This document shows positions 1 to 10,142 of a DNA stretch of 64,000 nucleotides, one piece after another; position 1 is the first letter of the stretch; every line of letters begins with the position of its first letter. The notes under the pieces are model-generated. The model saw only the letters and a program-made list of their open reading frames with translations, did not search any database and was not told where the DNA came from. Source of the stretch: JAGNDO01 sp963704975 (GTDB lineage Bacteria; Chloroflexota; Anaerolineae; Caldilineales; Caldilineaceae); the NCBI GenBank assembly GCA_963704975.1, contig CAVPIK010000031.1:186001-250000 (forward strand), in the 5' to 3' direction. A program made the position numbers and the translations under genes.

Positions 1-1
1 C

Positions 2-931
2 ATGATCCTGCTCTTGGCCGTGGGGCTGTTGGCCGCGTGCGGATCTGACCCGGAACCGACGCCCCAACTGCCCACCCGCACCCCCATCCCCACCTTCACC
101 CCCACGCCCTATGTGATCCAGGCTGGCGCAGGAGCGGCACAGGTCGCTGTGCCTCAAGCCCCGGCGGAAGCGGCCCCAGCAGCCCCCGTGGCGGGTGCGC
201 CCGCCCCTGTGATAGAGGCCGCCCCCGCGCCCGTGGCGGTCGAAGCCGCCCCCCAACCGGCCCTGGCCATTGTCACCAGCCCCGTGGTCAATGTACGCAG
301 CGGGCCGGGCACCAATTATGACCTGGCCGGCCAGGCCGAGCGGGGAGCCGAGTTGACCATCCTGGCCCGTGACGCGGCGGGCGAATGGTTCCAGGTCTGC
401 TGTGTGAACGGTCAAGAGGCTTGGATCGCCGCTTTTTTGGTGGAGACCCAAGGCCCGGTGGAGGCCGTAGCCGTGGCCCAAAATATCCCCGCACCGCCGC
501 CCACGGCCATACCGGCCCCGGCTGCGCCCACCAACACCCCGGCCCCAGCCCAGCCCACCCAGCCCCCCGCGCCCAGCTTTGCCTTTGCCAAGTTTGGCGA
601 TGTGCTGCCCCGCCAGAGTTCCAATCAGGTCGTGACCTTCTTTGGCGCTCTCTTTAACCAAGATGCCAGCGGCATGGTCGGCGGCTATAAACTGGTCATC
701 GAAGGTCCGGCGGGTCGGGCCGAAAGTGACTTTGGGGCCTTTACCCAGAATGGAGATCCGGGACTGGAGAGCGAATTTATCTACAACGCCAAGGTGGAAT
801 TCACCGGCGTGGTCGCTGGGGTCTACAAAGCCTATGTGGCCGATGGCGGCGGCAACCCGGTGGCCGAGGCCTTCCAATACACCGTGGAGGGGGGCACCCG
901 CACCTTCCTGCCCCGCTGGAAACAGAACTGA
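2..931 (+). CDS. SH3b-domain lipoprotein, possibly 5'-partial
   Basis: Predicted surface lipoprotein of 309 residues. A hydrophobic stretch runs into a lipobox (LLAAC, Cys13), followed by a Pro/Thr/Ala-rich low-complexity linker (about 14-88), a bacterial SH3 domain (about 89-150, with VVNVRSGPGTNYD typical of the family) and a second Pro/Ala linker (about 160-195). The C-terminal domain of about 110 residues is probably a beta sandwich. SH3b domains usually bind cell-wall or glycan ligands; the partner is unknown. The signal peptide has no basic n-region, so the real start may lie left of the window. The frame is undisturbed. Confidence 0.8.
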   Translation: MILLLAVGLLAACGSDPEPTPQLPTRTPIPTFTPTPYVIQAGAGAAQVAVPQAPAEAAPAAPVAGAPAPVIEAAPAPVAVEAAPQPALAIVTSPVVNVRSGPGTNYDLAGQAERGAELTILARDAAGEWFQVCCVNGQEAWIAAFLVETQGPVEAVAVAQNIPAPPPTAIPAPAAPTNTPAPAQPTQPPAPSFAFAKFGDVLPRQSSNQVVTFFGALFNQDASGMVGGYKLVIEGPAGRAESDFGAFTQNGDPGLESEFIYNAKVEFTGVVAGVYKAYVADGGGNPVAEAFQYTVEGGTRTFLPRWKQN

Positions 932-977
932 CCCGCCTATGTGCCTATCCCTGTTCCACGTCTTTGCAGCCGGGCGA

Positions 978-1112
978 CCGCCGGGGGATCAATCCCCCGG
1001 CTGGAAAAAGGCAAGCCCGGTGAACCGGGCTAGAATTCTCGGCAAACTCGCTCAACCCAACCCGGTTTACCGGGTTTTCCCCGCCCAGCCGGGGCGCTTC
1101 AGCCCCCGGCGA
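978..1112. repeat. Palindromic repeat, CCCCCGGCTGG family, copy 1
   Basis: A string of nested palindromes: CCGGGGGATCAATCCCCCGG, an AACCGGG/CCCGGTT pair, then AGCCGGGG facing CCCCCGGC. The same order of palindromes recurs at 51470-51602. It lies between the lipoprotein and the glycosyltransferase. Confidence 0.85.
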
Positions 1113-1171
1113 TCGTCACATGCCCCACAAATTGCCTATCTCCACGCCGATCCGCTGCACAGAGGTCGCCC

Positions 1172-3975
1172 ATGATCGCCCCGTCTCGCCAAAGCTTCCG
1201 CCTCCCCGTCTGGGCGGGGCTGACCCTGCTTTTTGCCGCGGCCCTGGCCTTGCGCAGCTCTGCGCCTGGGCTGGCAGCCCTTGTGGTGGGACGAGGGCTA
1301 CAGCGTCTTCTTTGCCACGGAACCCCTGGGCCGCATGGCCCTGCTCACCGCCCAGGACATCCATCCGCCCCTCTACTATGGCCTGCTCCACCTGTGGACC
1401 CTCCTCTGGGGCAGCGCCGATCCCACGGTGCTGCGCGCCTTCTCCGTGCTGATCGGCGGGTTGAGCGTGCCGGGGATCTGGTGGGCCGGGCGCATGCTCT
1501 ATCCCCACCGGCCCCGCATCGCCCTGATGGCCGCCCTGCTTCTGGCCCTCAACCCCATGCACCTCTTTTACAGCCAGGAGGTGCGTATGTATGGGCTGGA
1601 GCTGCTGTTGGGCGTACTCAGCACCGGCTTTTTTGCCATGTTGTGGCGCGCCCGCACGCCGCCGGAGCGCCGACGGGCGATCCTGGCCTATGGGCTGATC
1701 ACCGCCGCTGCCCTGTACACGGAATATTATGTGGCTCTGTTGCCTCTGGCCCATTTTCTGTGGGCGGCGGGCAAGCGCTGGCGAAACCCCCGCTCCCTTC
1801 TGCCCCTGGTGGCCGCAGATCTGCTGGCGGCGCTGCTCTTCTTGCCCTGGCTGCTTTTCACGGTTCCCCATCTCTTCGCCTACATTCAGGCCAAAGTGAT
1901 CGCGGACAACGACGCCCCGTTGAGTTTGTTCACCTATATCAGCCGTCATCTTGTGGCCTTTGGCGGTGGTCATCTGGCCTGGCCTGGCCTGGCTTGGCTG
2001 CGCTATGCCGGGGTTGCTGGGATCGTGCTGGCGGTCGGGCTGGACGAGCTGCAAGACTACCTGGCGGGGCGGCAGGGCGAGGAGCGGGTCAACCCGGACA
2101 GCGGCGTGACCAGCTTCCTGGCCTGGGGGGTGATCTTGCCCACGGTGATCGGGCTATGGGCTGAATCGACTGTGGCCCTTCTTTCCCGAGGGGGGAGAGC
2201 GGGTGCTCTTCTTTCTGTTGCCGGGGCTGCTGCTCTTTGTGGTCGAGGCTGTTGGACCGACTGTGGCGCGAGGCGAAGCCCATGCGCTGGGGCGCGGCGG
2301 TCGCCGTTCTCCTGCTTCTGATCGGGGCCGGGGCGGGCGTCATGACCTTTTACACCGTGCCCCGCTATGCGGACGACGACTACCGCCCCCTGATCCGCCA
2401 GGTGGTGCAGCAGGGCACGGACGCCGACGTGGTGATGGCCGTCTTCCCCTGGCAGGTGGGCTTCTGGCGGGCCTACGCGCCGGACGACCTCGGTCCGCGG
2501 CCCCAATTGCTCAGTTTCAACGCCGTCAAATGGGGACCGGACGTGGCCGACGCCTTGGATCAGGGGCTGGCCGCCGGGACGGTCTGGCTGCCCTCCCTGC
2601 TCTCCATCGGCAGCACCCTGCCCCAAGAGATGGAAGCCTATCTGGCCCCCCGCGCCCTCAACGTGGAGAACCGCTGGTTCAGCCCCACCACCCGCCTCAG
2701 CGCGTGGAGCCGTCTTCAGCCAGGGACCCCCCAGCCCATGACCGCGGAATTCCCCTCTGTGCGGCTGATCTCCGCCGCCCTGACGCCCTCGCAACTTCCC
2801 AGCGCCAACGCCCCGCTCCAAATTGATCTGAACTGGGAGCCGAACATCCAATTGAGCGATTTTCAGGCCACCCTTCGCCTGGTGGACACAACGGGCCACA
2901 CCTGGGCCGAGCGTACCCTGCCCGCCCTGGACACCCTCTCACCGGGCAGCGGCCAAGACCGTTTGGGGATTTTGATCCCCGCCGGCCTGCCGCCCGGCGA
3001 CTACACCGTGCAGATCGGCGTCATGCCCGGCACCGCGGACGCCGACACCTGGCCGCTTGAACTGGTCGATCTGGGCAGCGTCCGCATCACCCCGCCAGCC
3101 CAGCCGGTGGACGCGTTGCGACTGCCCGTGCAACATCCCTTGGCCGCCCCGGTCCCCCACGGCGACGCCTTGCTCCTGGGCTATGCGGGCAGGGATCCGG
3201 CTTCCCCTGTCTTGGCGGGGACGGATTTGGATCTCACCCTTTTTTGGCAACAAAGCACGAACCCGAATGGGCAACAGCCGGCTGGGATCTATGGGAGTCT
3301 GCTGGATGCGGAGGGCGGGGGCGTGGCGGGCTACGAGGGCTGGCCAAGTTCGTGGCAGCCAGACGGGGCGCGCATCCCTTGGCTTGCGGGGCAATTGGCC
3401 CAAACGCCCGTTGCGTTGACCCTGCCCGGCTCCCTGGTCAGCGGTGACTATCGCCTGGTGGCCGGGCTGAGATTGGCCGACGGATCCAAGACACCGTGGA
3501 CGCTCCTAGGGCCGGGTCAACGTCGTGCGCCGGGTGGGCCGTTTCGACGCCACCACCCCGCAGATCGTGCTGGATCCGCCGGTGCAATTTGGCACCCACA
3601 TCCTGCTTCGCGGCTATGATTTGGCTGTCGATCCGGTCGATCCGACCAACGACCGGATTGGATTGAAACTCCATTGGCAAGTTCTGCAACCCCTGCTGCC
3701 GCCCCATCAAGTTTTCGTGCATGTGGACGACGCCTCCGGCGCACAAGTGGCCCAGGCCGACTGGACGCCCACGGATCTGGGCAATCCGGCCCCCTCCGGC
3801 TCCTGGCAGCCCGGCGAGTTTCTGGTGGACGAGCAGACGACTCACCGTGCCCGCCACCGGTCCCCTCATCCTGCGCCTGGGTCTGTACGATCCCCAGACC
3901 GGCGTGCGTCTGCCCGTGGTCCAGGGGGAGCAGGGGTTGGGGGATAGTTTGAGTTTGCCGGTCTCTGCGCCGTAG
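1172..3975 (+). CDS. Family-39-like membrane glycosyltransferase with C-terminal beta-sandwich repeats (frameshifted)
   Basis: About 930 codons. The N-terminal half is polytopic, with the LWWDEGYS and DIHPPLYY motifs of the PMT/ArnT-type (GT-C) lipid-linked sugar transferases, where the Asp in WWDE is the conserved loop acid. The soluble C-terminal half has roughly three repeats of one beta-rich module; the last contains HQVFVHVDD and LRLGLYDPQTGVRLPV. The same module ends the glycosyltransferases at 54511 and 56944. Reading requires five frame changes, near 1242, 2152, 2250, 3510 and 3845. Each needs removal of one base, and two of them fall in GGGC. The acceptor and sugar cannot be told. 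It probably acts in the cytoplasmic membrane on envelope glycans. Confidence 0.75.
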
Positions 3976-3991
3976 GGTCCCGCCTCTGGCG

Positions 3992-4085
3992 GAGTTCGCA
4001 CCCCCTGGTGCGAACGGCCACGCCACGGGATCCGCATATTCCCCACTCGCCGGGTCAACCCGTTCGCACCAGGGGGTGCGAACTC
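3992..4085. repeat. Inverted pair of GTTCGCACCCCCTGGTGCGAAC repeats
   Basis: Copies at 3992-4015 and 4062-4085 face each other. Each contains TTCGCACC/GGTGCGAA. A third copy lies at 20889-20913 after pth. It sits directly after the stop of the glycosyltransferase and could terminate its transcript. Confidence 0.85.
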
Positions 4086-4205
4086 CACCAGGGTGATGGC
4101 CGGAATTTGCTTTGCGTGGGCCGATCAATCCTGGTAAACTATGGGTAAGCAATGTGCGGGACCAAGCTTGGTCCCGCCGCAAAAATTTCACCCAAGGAGA
4201 TCAAA

Positions 4206-4719
4206 ATGGACCCTAATTTGAACGACCAAGAAGCCGAAGCCGCCGCGCCACAAGAGGCACCCAAGGCCGAAGGCAAGCGCACCGCCTCCGGTGCCGAAGA
4301 GGAGATCCTGGGCGAGATCAACCGCCTGGGCACGGCCATTGTCCAGGCCATCCAGACCGCCTGGGCCAGCGACGAGCGCAAGAAGTTGGAGCAGGATTTG
4401 AGCAAGGGGCTGCGCGTCCTGGCCGACAACGTGGAAGAGGCCCTGGACAAAGGTGGGCAAGAACGAGCAGGTCCACGAGTTCTTGGACAAGGCCGAAGAT
4501 GTGGCCGAGTCCGTGGGCGAAAAGGTGCGGGACGCCAAAGTCACCGGCGAGATCAAGGACGGTCTGCTCAAGGGGCTGGCCGCCCTCACCGAGCAGTTGC
4601 AGAAAGTCTCCAAGGATGTGGCCGCCCGGCAGCCCAGCGAACCCCAGCCCACGGCCCAGGCGTCGGAGGCTCCCCCTGCGGATGATGAGGGCCAGGACAT
4701 CCCCATCGTTGGCAAATAG
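4206..4719 (+). CDS. Small acidic helical protein, unknown function (one frameshift)
   Basis: About 170 codons. The start ATG follows AAGGAGATCAAA, a good ribosome site. Highly charged Ala/Glu/Lys-rich sequence predicts long amphipathic helices (EEEILGEINRLG, KVRDAKVTGEIKDG) and a disordered Pro-rich tail. There is no signal peptide or membrane segment. The frame changes at about 4452, where AAAGGTGGGC should read AAAGTGGGC. I do not recognise the family. It is followed closely by a strong terminator and appears monocistronic. Confidence 0.65.
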
Positions 4720-4744
4720 CGGCGCATGATCGTGTCGAGAATAG

Positions 4745-4786
4745 AAAAAGGCCCAGGGTTCGATCAACCGAACCCTGGGCCTTTTT
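4745..4786. terminator. Bidirectional intrinsic terminator
   Basis: A-run, then a perfect 13-bp stem (GGCCCAGGGTTCG / CGAACCCTGGGCC) with a 6-nt loop and a T-run. It serves both the gene ending at 4719 and the convergent epimerase ending at 4821. Confidence 0.9.
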
Positions 4787-4820
4787 GTTTCATAGAGACG
4801 CAAAATCTTGCGGCTCTACC

Positions 4821-5891
4821 TTAGAAAAACATCTTTGCAATCTTCAACACACCCTGGCTCCACGGCACCCGGTGGGAGACGCCGGACTGGTTCTCGAAGT
4901 CGGCCAGGTGGTCCACATACCAGATATAGTTGCGCACCAGGGCGTCTTTGTTGGAATATTTCGGCTGCCAGCCCAGCACCCGCTCGGCCTTTTCGATGGT
5001 GACGAAGGAGTCCTTGGACGCGGTTTCATAGACCCATTTGTAGAGGGGGGAGAGGTGCATCGCCTCCAAAATGCGCAGGGTCCAGATGGCCGGGGCGGCG
5101 GGCAGTCCCCGGATCTTTTTGCCAAACCCGGCGTAGTCCAGCACGGCCTGATAGTCTTCCCGCATGGTGGTGAACTCTTTGGCCCCGATGTTGAAGGTGT
5201 CGTTCACCGTGGCCCGGTCCAACGTGGCGGTCAAATAGATGGCATCGCACAGATCTTCCACGTCCAGGAGCTGATAGCGGTTGTGGCCGTTGCCCAGCAT
5301 GGGGAAGCCGTGACCGTCCTTGGCCCAATCGTAGAAGAGGGCAAAGACCCCCAGCCGCTCCGCCCCGATAAAGGACTTGGGCCGGATCACCGGCACACAC
5401 ATGCCCTTGGCCCGATATTCCTTGCAGATGTCCTCGGCCTTCACCTTGCAGATGCCGTAGGGACCGACGCCGTCCAGCTTGTCGTTCTCGTCCAAAGGAT
5501 GGTGGTCGGGGATGCCGTAGACCGCCGTAGACGAGATGTGGATCATGCGCTCCACCCCATGCTCGAAGGCGGATTGCAGCACATTTTTGATGCCGTCGAT
5601 GTCCGTGGAATAGATGTCCTCGGCGCTGTACAGGGGCAGGGCCGCCGCGGTGTGGATCACGATCTCCACGCCCTGCATGGCCCGATCCACCGCAGCCTTG
5701 TCCCGGATATCGCCGACGATCTCGTTGATCTGGCTCTGTTCGGGATAGTCAAAGGGGGCAATGTCCAAGGATGTCACCTTGTGGCCCCGGTTCAGCAGAT
5801 GGCGCACCATGTTGATGCCCAAAAAGCCCGCCCCGCCGGTGACGAGATAGTGCTTGGGTTGAGACGCCGTTGATTTCGTTTTGTCTGTCAT
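4821..5891 (-). CDS. NAD-dependent epimerase/dehydratase (extended SDR)
   Basis: 356 residues, intact. The Rossmann glycine motif TGGAGFLG is at 18-25, the catalytic Tyr145-x3-Lys149 lies in YGICK, and a Ser-Ser-Thr precedes it (HISSTAVYG). These mark an extended SDR acting on a nucleotide sugar or a similar substrate; the exact reaction cannot be assigned. GGAGAAAATCAGGC precedes the ATG as ribosome site. It is monocistronic and convergent with the upstream gene through a shared terminator. Confidence 0.85.
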   Translation of the reverse strand: MTDKTKSTASQPKHYLVTGGAGFLGINMVRHLLNRGHKVTSLDIAPFDYPEQSQINEIVGDIRDKAAVDRAMQGVEIVIHTAAALPLYSAEDIYSTDIDGIKNVLQSAFEHGVERMIHISSTAVYGIPDHHPLDENDKLDGVGPYGICKVKAEDICKEYRAKGMCVPVIRPKSFIGAERLGVFALFYDWAKDGHGFPMLGNGHNRYQLLDVEDLCDAIYLTATLDRATVNDTFNIGAKEFTTMREDYQAVLDYAGFGKKIRGLPAAPAIWTLRILEAMHLSPLYKWVYETASKDSFVTIEKAERVLGWQPKYSNKDALVRNYIWYVDHLADFENQSGVSHRVPWSQGVLKIAKMFF

Positions 5892-5995
5892 GCCTGATTT
5901 TCTCCAAAAAAGGTTCGATTAAATGGTCAGCGTCCGTTATCGGATCGCAGGTTTGCGTCGAAAAGGGTAACTGCCAAGGCCGGCTAGCCCCCGCC

Positions 5996-6136
5996 GGTTG
6001 AGTAGCGTCGCTTCAGAAAGCGGGGGCAGTTTCCGACCGTATCGAAACCAGCGGGGGCGGGTTAACCCACTTGGTTTCGATACGGCCTTCCTCCACAGTC
6101 AGCGGAGCTCTGTGGTCAACTCGGCCTACTCAACCG
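5996..6136. repeat. GGTTGAGTAG nested-palindrome element, single copy
   Basis: Outer inverted ends GGTTGAGTAG (5996) and CTACTCAACC (6127-6136) enclose an inner inverted pair, CGTATCGAAACC and GGTTTCGATACG. The right end overlaps the stop codon of the Nudix gene at 6130. Further copies are at 29038-29548, 33692-34154, 42008-42295, and in part at 36886-36980 and 61853-61875. Confidence 0.85.
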
Positions 6137-6667
6137 GCGTTGGCCTGTGTGTTTTGATAGGTACCAAAAAGGTCCAACAACGTTCGGGTGGACTCGAAAG
6201 CCAACTCGCCGGGCAGATCTTTCGGCGAGAACCAGCCCACGGCGTCGATATCGTCCATCGCCTCCAAAACCGGGGGCGGATCTTGGCTGGGCCGCACCAG
6301 ATAGGCCAGCACAATCCCTCGGCTCACCGGCCCGTGGCCCGGTCATGGGGAAGATCTCCAGCAGTCGCTCCACCTGGATGGCCATGCCCACTTCTTCCAT
6401 CAGTTCCCGACTCAGGGCCGCTTCGGGCATTTCCCCGGCGTCCATGAAACCGCCGGGCAACGCCCACTTGCCCTTGGCCGGGTCCACCGCCCGCTTGGCC
6501 AGCAACACCCGGCCTTGGTGATGAACCAATCCGATCACGGCCACCTTGGGATCGGCAAAATGGATAAACCCACAGGTCGGGCAGACCCCCCGCACCGCGC
6601 CATACCGCGCTTGTTCTTCTAATTTAGCCCCGCACAGGGGGCAGAAAACGTATTGTGAATTAGCCAT
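6130..6667 (-). CDS. Nudix hydrolase with N-terminal zinc ribbon (one frameshift)
   Basis: About 179 codons. A four-Cys zinc ribbon (C9, C12, C29, C32) precedes a full Nudix box (G73-x5-E79-x7-R87-E-L-M-E-E-V-G94). This layout is known from ADP-ribose/NADH-type pyrophosphatases; the substrate is not determined. The frame changes at about 6336-6340, where sense ACCGGGCCAC carries one G too many. The C-terminus ends ANAG and its TGA belongs to the dispersed repeat. A TATAAT lies only 11 nt before the ATG, suggesting a leaderless or nearly leaderless message. Confidence 0.85.
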
Positions 6668-6678
6668 AACAACCGTCT

Positions 6679-6684
6679 ATTATA
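6679..6684 (-). promoter_or_regulatory. -10 box close to the Nudix start
   Basis: Reads TATAAT on the minus strand, 11 nt before the ATG of the Nudix gene. The -35 region is weak. If used, transcription would start about four nucleotides before the start codon. Confidence 0.5.
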
Positions 6685-6772
6685 GTGCAAAAGCGCAGGG
6701 TGGGCGAATTGACCGGCAAAGGAATGGCTTTGCGAATGGGTCCGCTGTCAACGCGGTAGGGGGCCAACGATG

Positions 6773-6953
6773 TAGGGGCACGAGGTGTGGCGGGAACCCC
6801 GATCATTCGACGACGAACTTTGCCTCCGCCACACCTCGTGCCCGGCTTGGCGCAGAGAATGTGAATGAATGGAAGACCGGGCACGAGGTGGGATGGCGAT
6901 GGAAGCGGTTTTTCTTCGCGGAGATTCTTCCGCCATCCCACCTCGTGCCCCTA
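6773..6953. repeat. Two adjacent GGGCACGAGGTG hairpins
   Basis: First hairpin 6773-6843 (GGGGCACGAGGTGTGGCGG and its complement), second 6879-6953 (GGGCACGAGGTGGGATGGCG and its complement). They fill the 300-bp gap between the Nudix gene and the PfkB kinase. A related GTAGGGGCA hairpin lies at 9019-9136. Confidence 0.85.
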
Positions 6954-6967
6954 CGGTTTCTTCCGAC

Positions 6968-8150
6968 CTAGGATCGACTCCACAGACCGTGGACCTCGTC
7001 CCACCGCCAGGCGGAGGTGGGCGGGGACATGGGGTGCTTGGCCCAGCCCGCCGCCACCCGATTTTGGGTGTCCGCCCAAGAGCGGATGCCGCCCAAGGTG
7101 TCCGCGGCCTCGACGTTGCAGGCGCCCACGGCCACCGCCGCGTTGACCGCCTCTGCGGGCGACAGGTTGCGCAGCAAAGCGGTCAAAAACCCGGCGATGG
7201 TGGCGTCCCCGGAGCCGACTGTGCCGACCACGTCGACCTTAAAGCAGGGCGACCAAAGTTCCCGGTCAGCCCACACCGCCGGGTTGACCGGGGCGGCACG
7301 GCCCGTATCTGCCAATCTTGTATGGCTGGCCGTGCGCAAATACAGACCCCGGTCGCCGAGCTTCAATCCGACAATGGCGGGGCCAAGATCCATCAACGCC
7401 TGGCTGACCTCACCTAGTATTTGCGGTGTGATCAAGGGCAGGATCGATTGGCCCCCGGCCTGTTTTTCCAGGGCGTCGAATCGATCTCGCCACAACATGA
7501 AGAGGATCTCTTCGATGCTGGGCAGAAAGATGTCCACATAGGGCAGCGCGGCCCCCAGGATGGCGGGCCAATCGGCCTGGCCCGCCGGGGAGGCCGGGTC
7601 TGGCATGGTCAGATCCAAGGAGGTGGTGACGCCGCTGGTCTTGGCCCGGCGTAGGGTGTCCGTGAGTTGGGTGCCGCCGTCCGCAAACATTTGGGGGAGG
7701 AGGGGCGGGTAGCCGAAGTGGAAGAGCCGGGCCTGACGGAGCATCTTGTGGTCCACATCCGCGGCGCTGAAGGTGTCGTTGGCCCCGGGGAAGTAGATAA
7801 AATAGCGGTCAATGCCCGGCGGACTGATGACCAAACTGTACGAGGAACTGGCTGCCGGGTCCACCCCGATGCGCTCGGCCAGCCCTGGCCCGTGGCCATC
7901 CACGATCTGGCGGATCATCTGGCCGAAGAGATCGTCCCCGACTTTGGCCATCAACTGCACCCGCATGCCCAGCTTGTGCAGGGCCAGCCCCACGTTAGAG
8001 ACCGGTCCGCCCGTGCTGATGTTGGCGTCGCCCGCCATCACCAATCGACCCGGCACAAATGCCCGGCGAAATTGCGCCGGATCATTGGCCGACAGATCGG
8101 GGATGATGTCCAGGCACAGATGCCCGGCGACTATGGCATCAATGGGCCAT
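6968..8150 (-). CDS. PfkB-family carbohydrate kinase (one frameshift near the start)
   Basis: About 393 codons. The N-terminus reads AIVAGHLCLDIIPDL, then the substrate-binding STGGPVSNVG; the C-terminal signature VGTVGSGDATIAGF supplies the anion hole and catalytic Asp of the ribokinase/PfkB fold. The start is chosen at the ATG at 8150; the frame is restored by removing one base from GGGCC at 8144-8148. It phosphorylates a sugar or nucleoside with ATP; specificity is not readable. It lies 38 bp after the isomerase at 8189 and probably shares its promoter, so ketose phosphorylation after isomerisation is a reasonable inference. Confidence 0.85.
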
Positions 8151-8188
8151 CATATGGGCCATCGAACGTGTTTGGCATGGGATTGGCC

Positions 8189-8885
8189 TTAGGGTTGGCG
8201 GAATCGATAGCTTTTGTCGTATTCGTTGCACAGCAGATAGAGGGGCGGTTCGTCCTCTTCGATCTGGGCGAAGCGACCGATGGGTTCGTAAAAGCGGTTG
8301 TCCGTGTTGTCGTCGTTGACCGTGGAGACCTCGCCCACCAGCACCCGCGCCGACTCGGCCCAAAAGGCATGATACAACCCCGTGGGCAGGGTGATGCTCT
8401 CGCCCGGTTCCAGCGTCACGATGCCGCCAGCCGCCACGGTTCGCTCCACGCCGTCGCAACTGACGGTCACCTCCGTGTCGGCCAGACCGCCGTCCGGGGT
8501 GGAATTGAAGAGGCGCAGGACCAGTTTGCCGCCGCCCCGGTTGATGATGTCTTCCATCTTGCGCCAGTGATAGTGCAGGGGGGTGATCTGGTCGGGGTCG
8601 CAGATCAACAGCTTTTCGGCGTAGAGCTTGCCCGTGCCCGTTGGCCAACATGGCCGGGTCGCCATTGCGGATGGTAAAGAGGACCAACCCTTTGCGCCGA
8701 AAATCGCCCAGGCCGAAGTCGGTGATGTCCCAGCCCAACATGCGATCGGCGATCTCCCGCACCTCCGGCCCTTTTTCGGCCCAATCTTCAGGCGTCCAGT
8801 AGGCGAAGGGGGGCAGATGGAAGCCGTTGGCCCGAATAAAGGCATCCGTCCGGCGTAGGATGGCGTTGATCTCTGATCGTTTCAT
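8189..8885 (-). CDS. D-lyxose/D-mannose isomerase-type cupin (one frameshift)
   Basis: About 231 codons. The cupin metal site is visible as PLHYHWRKMEDI (His-x-His and Glu) and LPTGLYHAFWAE (third His). This matches the D-lyxose isomerase family, which interconverts aldoses and ketoses (lyxose/xylulose, mannose/fructose) with a divalent metal. The frame changes at about 8631, where CACGGGCAAG should read CACGGCAAG. Translation starts at the ATG at 8885. It is first gene of a two-gene unit with the PfkB kinase and is transcribed from the promoter at 8966-8994. Confidence 0.85.
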
Positions 8886-8965
8886 GATGGTACTTTCGAG
8901 TGGATTGAGGCACGGTGCGCCGTCCATCTGTTTGGGGAGCGTGGCGCGTTTAAGTTTGCATAAGT

Positions 8966-8994
8966 ATTCTATCCCAAGCCCCAAACACTGTCAA
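8966..8994 (-). promoter_or_regulatory. Sigma70-type promoter of the isomerase-kinase operon
   Basis: On the minus strand TTGACA (8994-8989), 17-bp spacer, TAGAAT (8971-8966), about 80 nt before the isomerase ATG. Confidence 0.75.
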
Positions 8995-9018
8995 AGCTGG
9001 TTGGGATTGCCAGGATCC

Positions 9019-9136
9019 GTAGGGGCATGGGTGCGGACGGCGCACGGATCGTGCCCGGAGGCAAAGGAATCGCATCGCCGTCCGCTCCCATGCCCGGTTG
9101 GATGGCGGAATTGGCAGATCTACCCGTGCCCCTACC
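9019..9136. repeat. GTAGGGGCA hairpin repeat
   Basis: GGGCATGGGTGCGGACGG faces CCGTCCGCTCCCATGCCC, and the outer GTAGGGGCA faces TGCCCCTAC. It occupies the divergent gap between the isomerase and the ROK kinase. Confidence 0.75.
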
Positions 9137-9251
9137 GTGCGCCATTTACCACTCTTCTGCCTCTGGTCTCTTTATCCCCCCAATGCTATACTTACCCCAA
9201 CACGCAACACGTTTCACGCAATACTTCCAAATCTCACACAAGGAGCGACCC

Positions 9252-10142
9252 ATGACCCTCTACGGCGGCATTGAAGCTGGCGGCACCAAATTTGTGTGCG
9301 CGGTCGGCACCGGCCCGGATGATATCCAGGACGAAATCCGCTTCCCCACCACCCAGCCCGAGGAGACCATCTCCCAGGCCATCGCCTTTTTCCGCAAACA
9401 CCACAAGGCCAGCGGACTGGCCGCCATCGGCATCGCCGCCTTTGGCCCCGTGGACCCCAACCCGGCCTCGCCAACCTGGGGCTACATCACCTCCACGCCC
9501 AAGCCCGGCTGGCGGGACACCAACTTTGCCGGCGCGGTCAGCCAGGCCGTGGGCGTCCCCGTGGGCTTTGACACGGACGTCAACGGCGCGGCCCTGGGCG
9601 AACATCGCTGGGGCGCGGCCCAGGGGCTGGACACCTTTCTCTATCTCACCATCGGCACAGGCTTTGGCGGCGGGGCCATGATGGGCGGCAAGCTGGCCCA
9701 CGGCCTGGTCCACCCGGAGATGGGCCACATCCGCGTCCCCCACGACTGGGATCGGGACCCCTTCCCCGGCACCTGCCCCTTCCACGGCGATTGTCTGGAG
9801 GGCATGGCCGCCGGTCCGGCCCTGGAGCAGCGCTGGCAGCAGCCCGGCCAAACCCTCGGCCCGGACCACCCGGCCTGGGATTTGGAGGCCGAATATCTGG
9901 CCCTGGGTCTGGTCAACTACATCTGCATCCTCTCGCCCCAGCGCATCATCCTGGGCGGCGGCGTCATGGACCAGCCCCACCTATTCCCCCTGGTGCGCAG
10001 CAAAACCTTGGGCTATCTAAACGGCTACGTGCAATCCCCGGCTATTTTGGAGCATATCGATACATACATCGTCCCGCCGGGATTGGGCAACCGATCCGGC
10101 GTCTTGGGCGCAATCGCCCTGGCCATGGAGGCCGCAAAATGA
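9252..10142 (+). CDS. ROK-family sugar kinase (fructokinase-like)
   Basis: 296 residues, intact. The N-terminal GGIEAGGTKF loop binds ATP phosphate, TIGTGFGGG is the second ATP motif, and HPEMGHIRVPHDWDRD with the following GTCPFHGDCLEG is the ROK zinc site (His and Cys ligands). The short form with this zinc loop resembles ScrK/YdhR-type fructokinases; glucose or mannose cannot be excluded. AAGGAGCGACCC precedes the ATG. Its stop overlaps the galT start (ATGA), implying translational coupling. It is divergent from the isomerase-PfkB unit. Confidence 0.85.
   Translation: MTLYGGIEAGGTKFVCAVGTGPDDIQDEIRFPTTQPEETISQAIAFFRKHHKASGLAAIGIAAFGPVDPNPASPTWGYITSTPKPGWRDTNFAGAVSQAVGVPVGFDTDVNGAALGEHRWGAAQGLDTFLYLTIGTGFGGGAMMGGKLAHGLVHPEMGHIRVPHDWDRDPFPGTCPFHGDCLEGMAAGPALEQRWQQPGQTLGPDHPAWDLEAEYLALGLVNYICILSPQRIILGGGVMDQPHLFPLVRSKTLGYLNGYVQSPAILEHIDTYIVPPGLGNRSGVLGAIALAMEAAK

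Noticed and set aside
1172..3975. Several overlapping small membrane genes instead of one glycosyltransferase
   Set aside because: The fragments continue each other's fold in order, each break needs only one base removed, and none has its own ribosome site.
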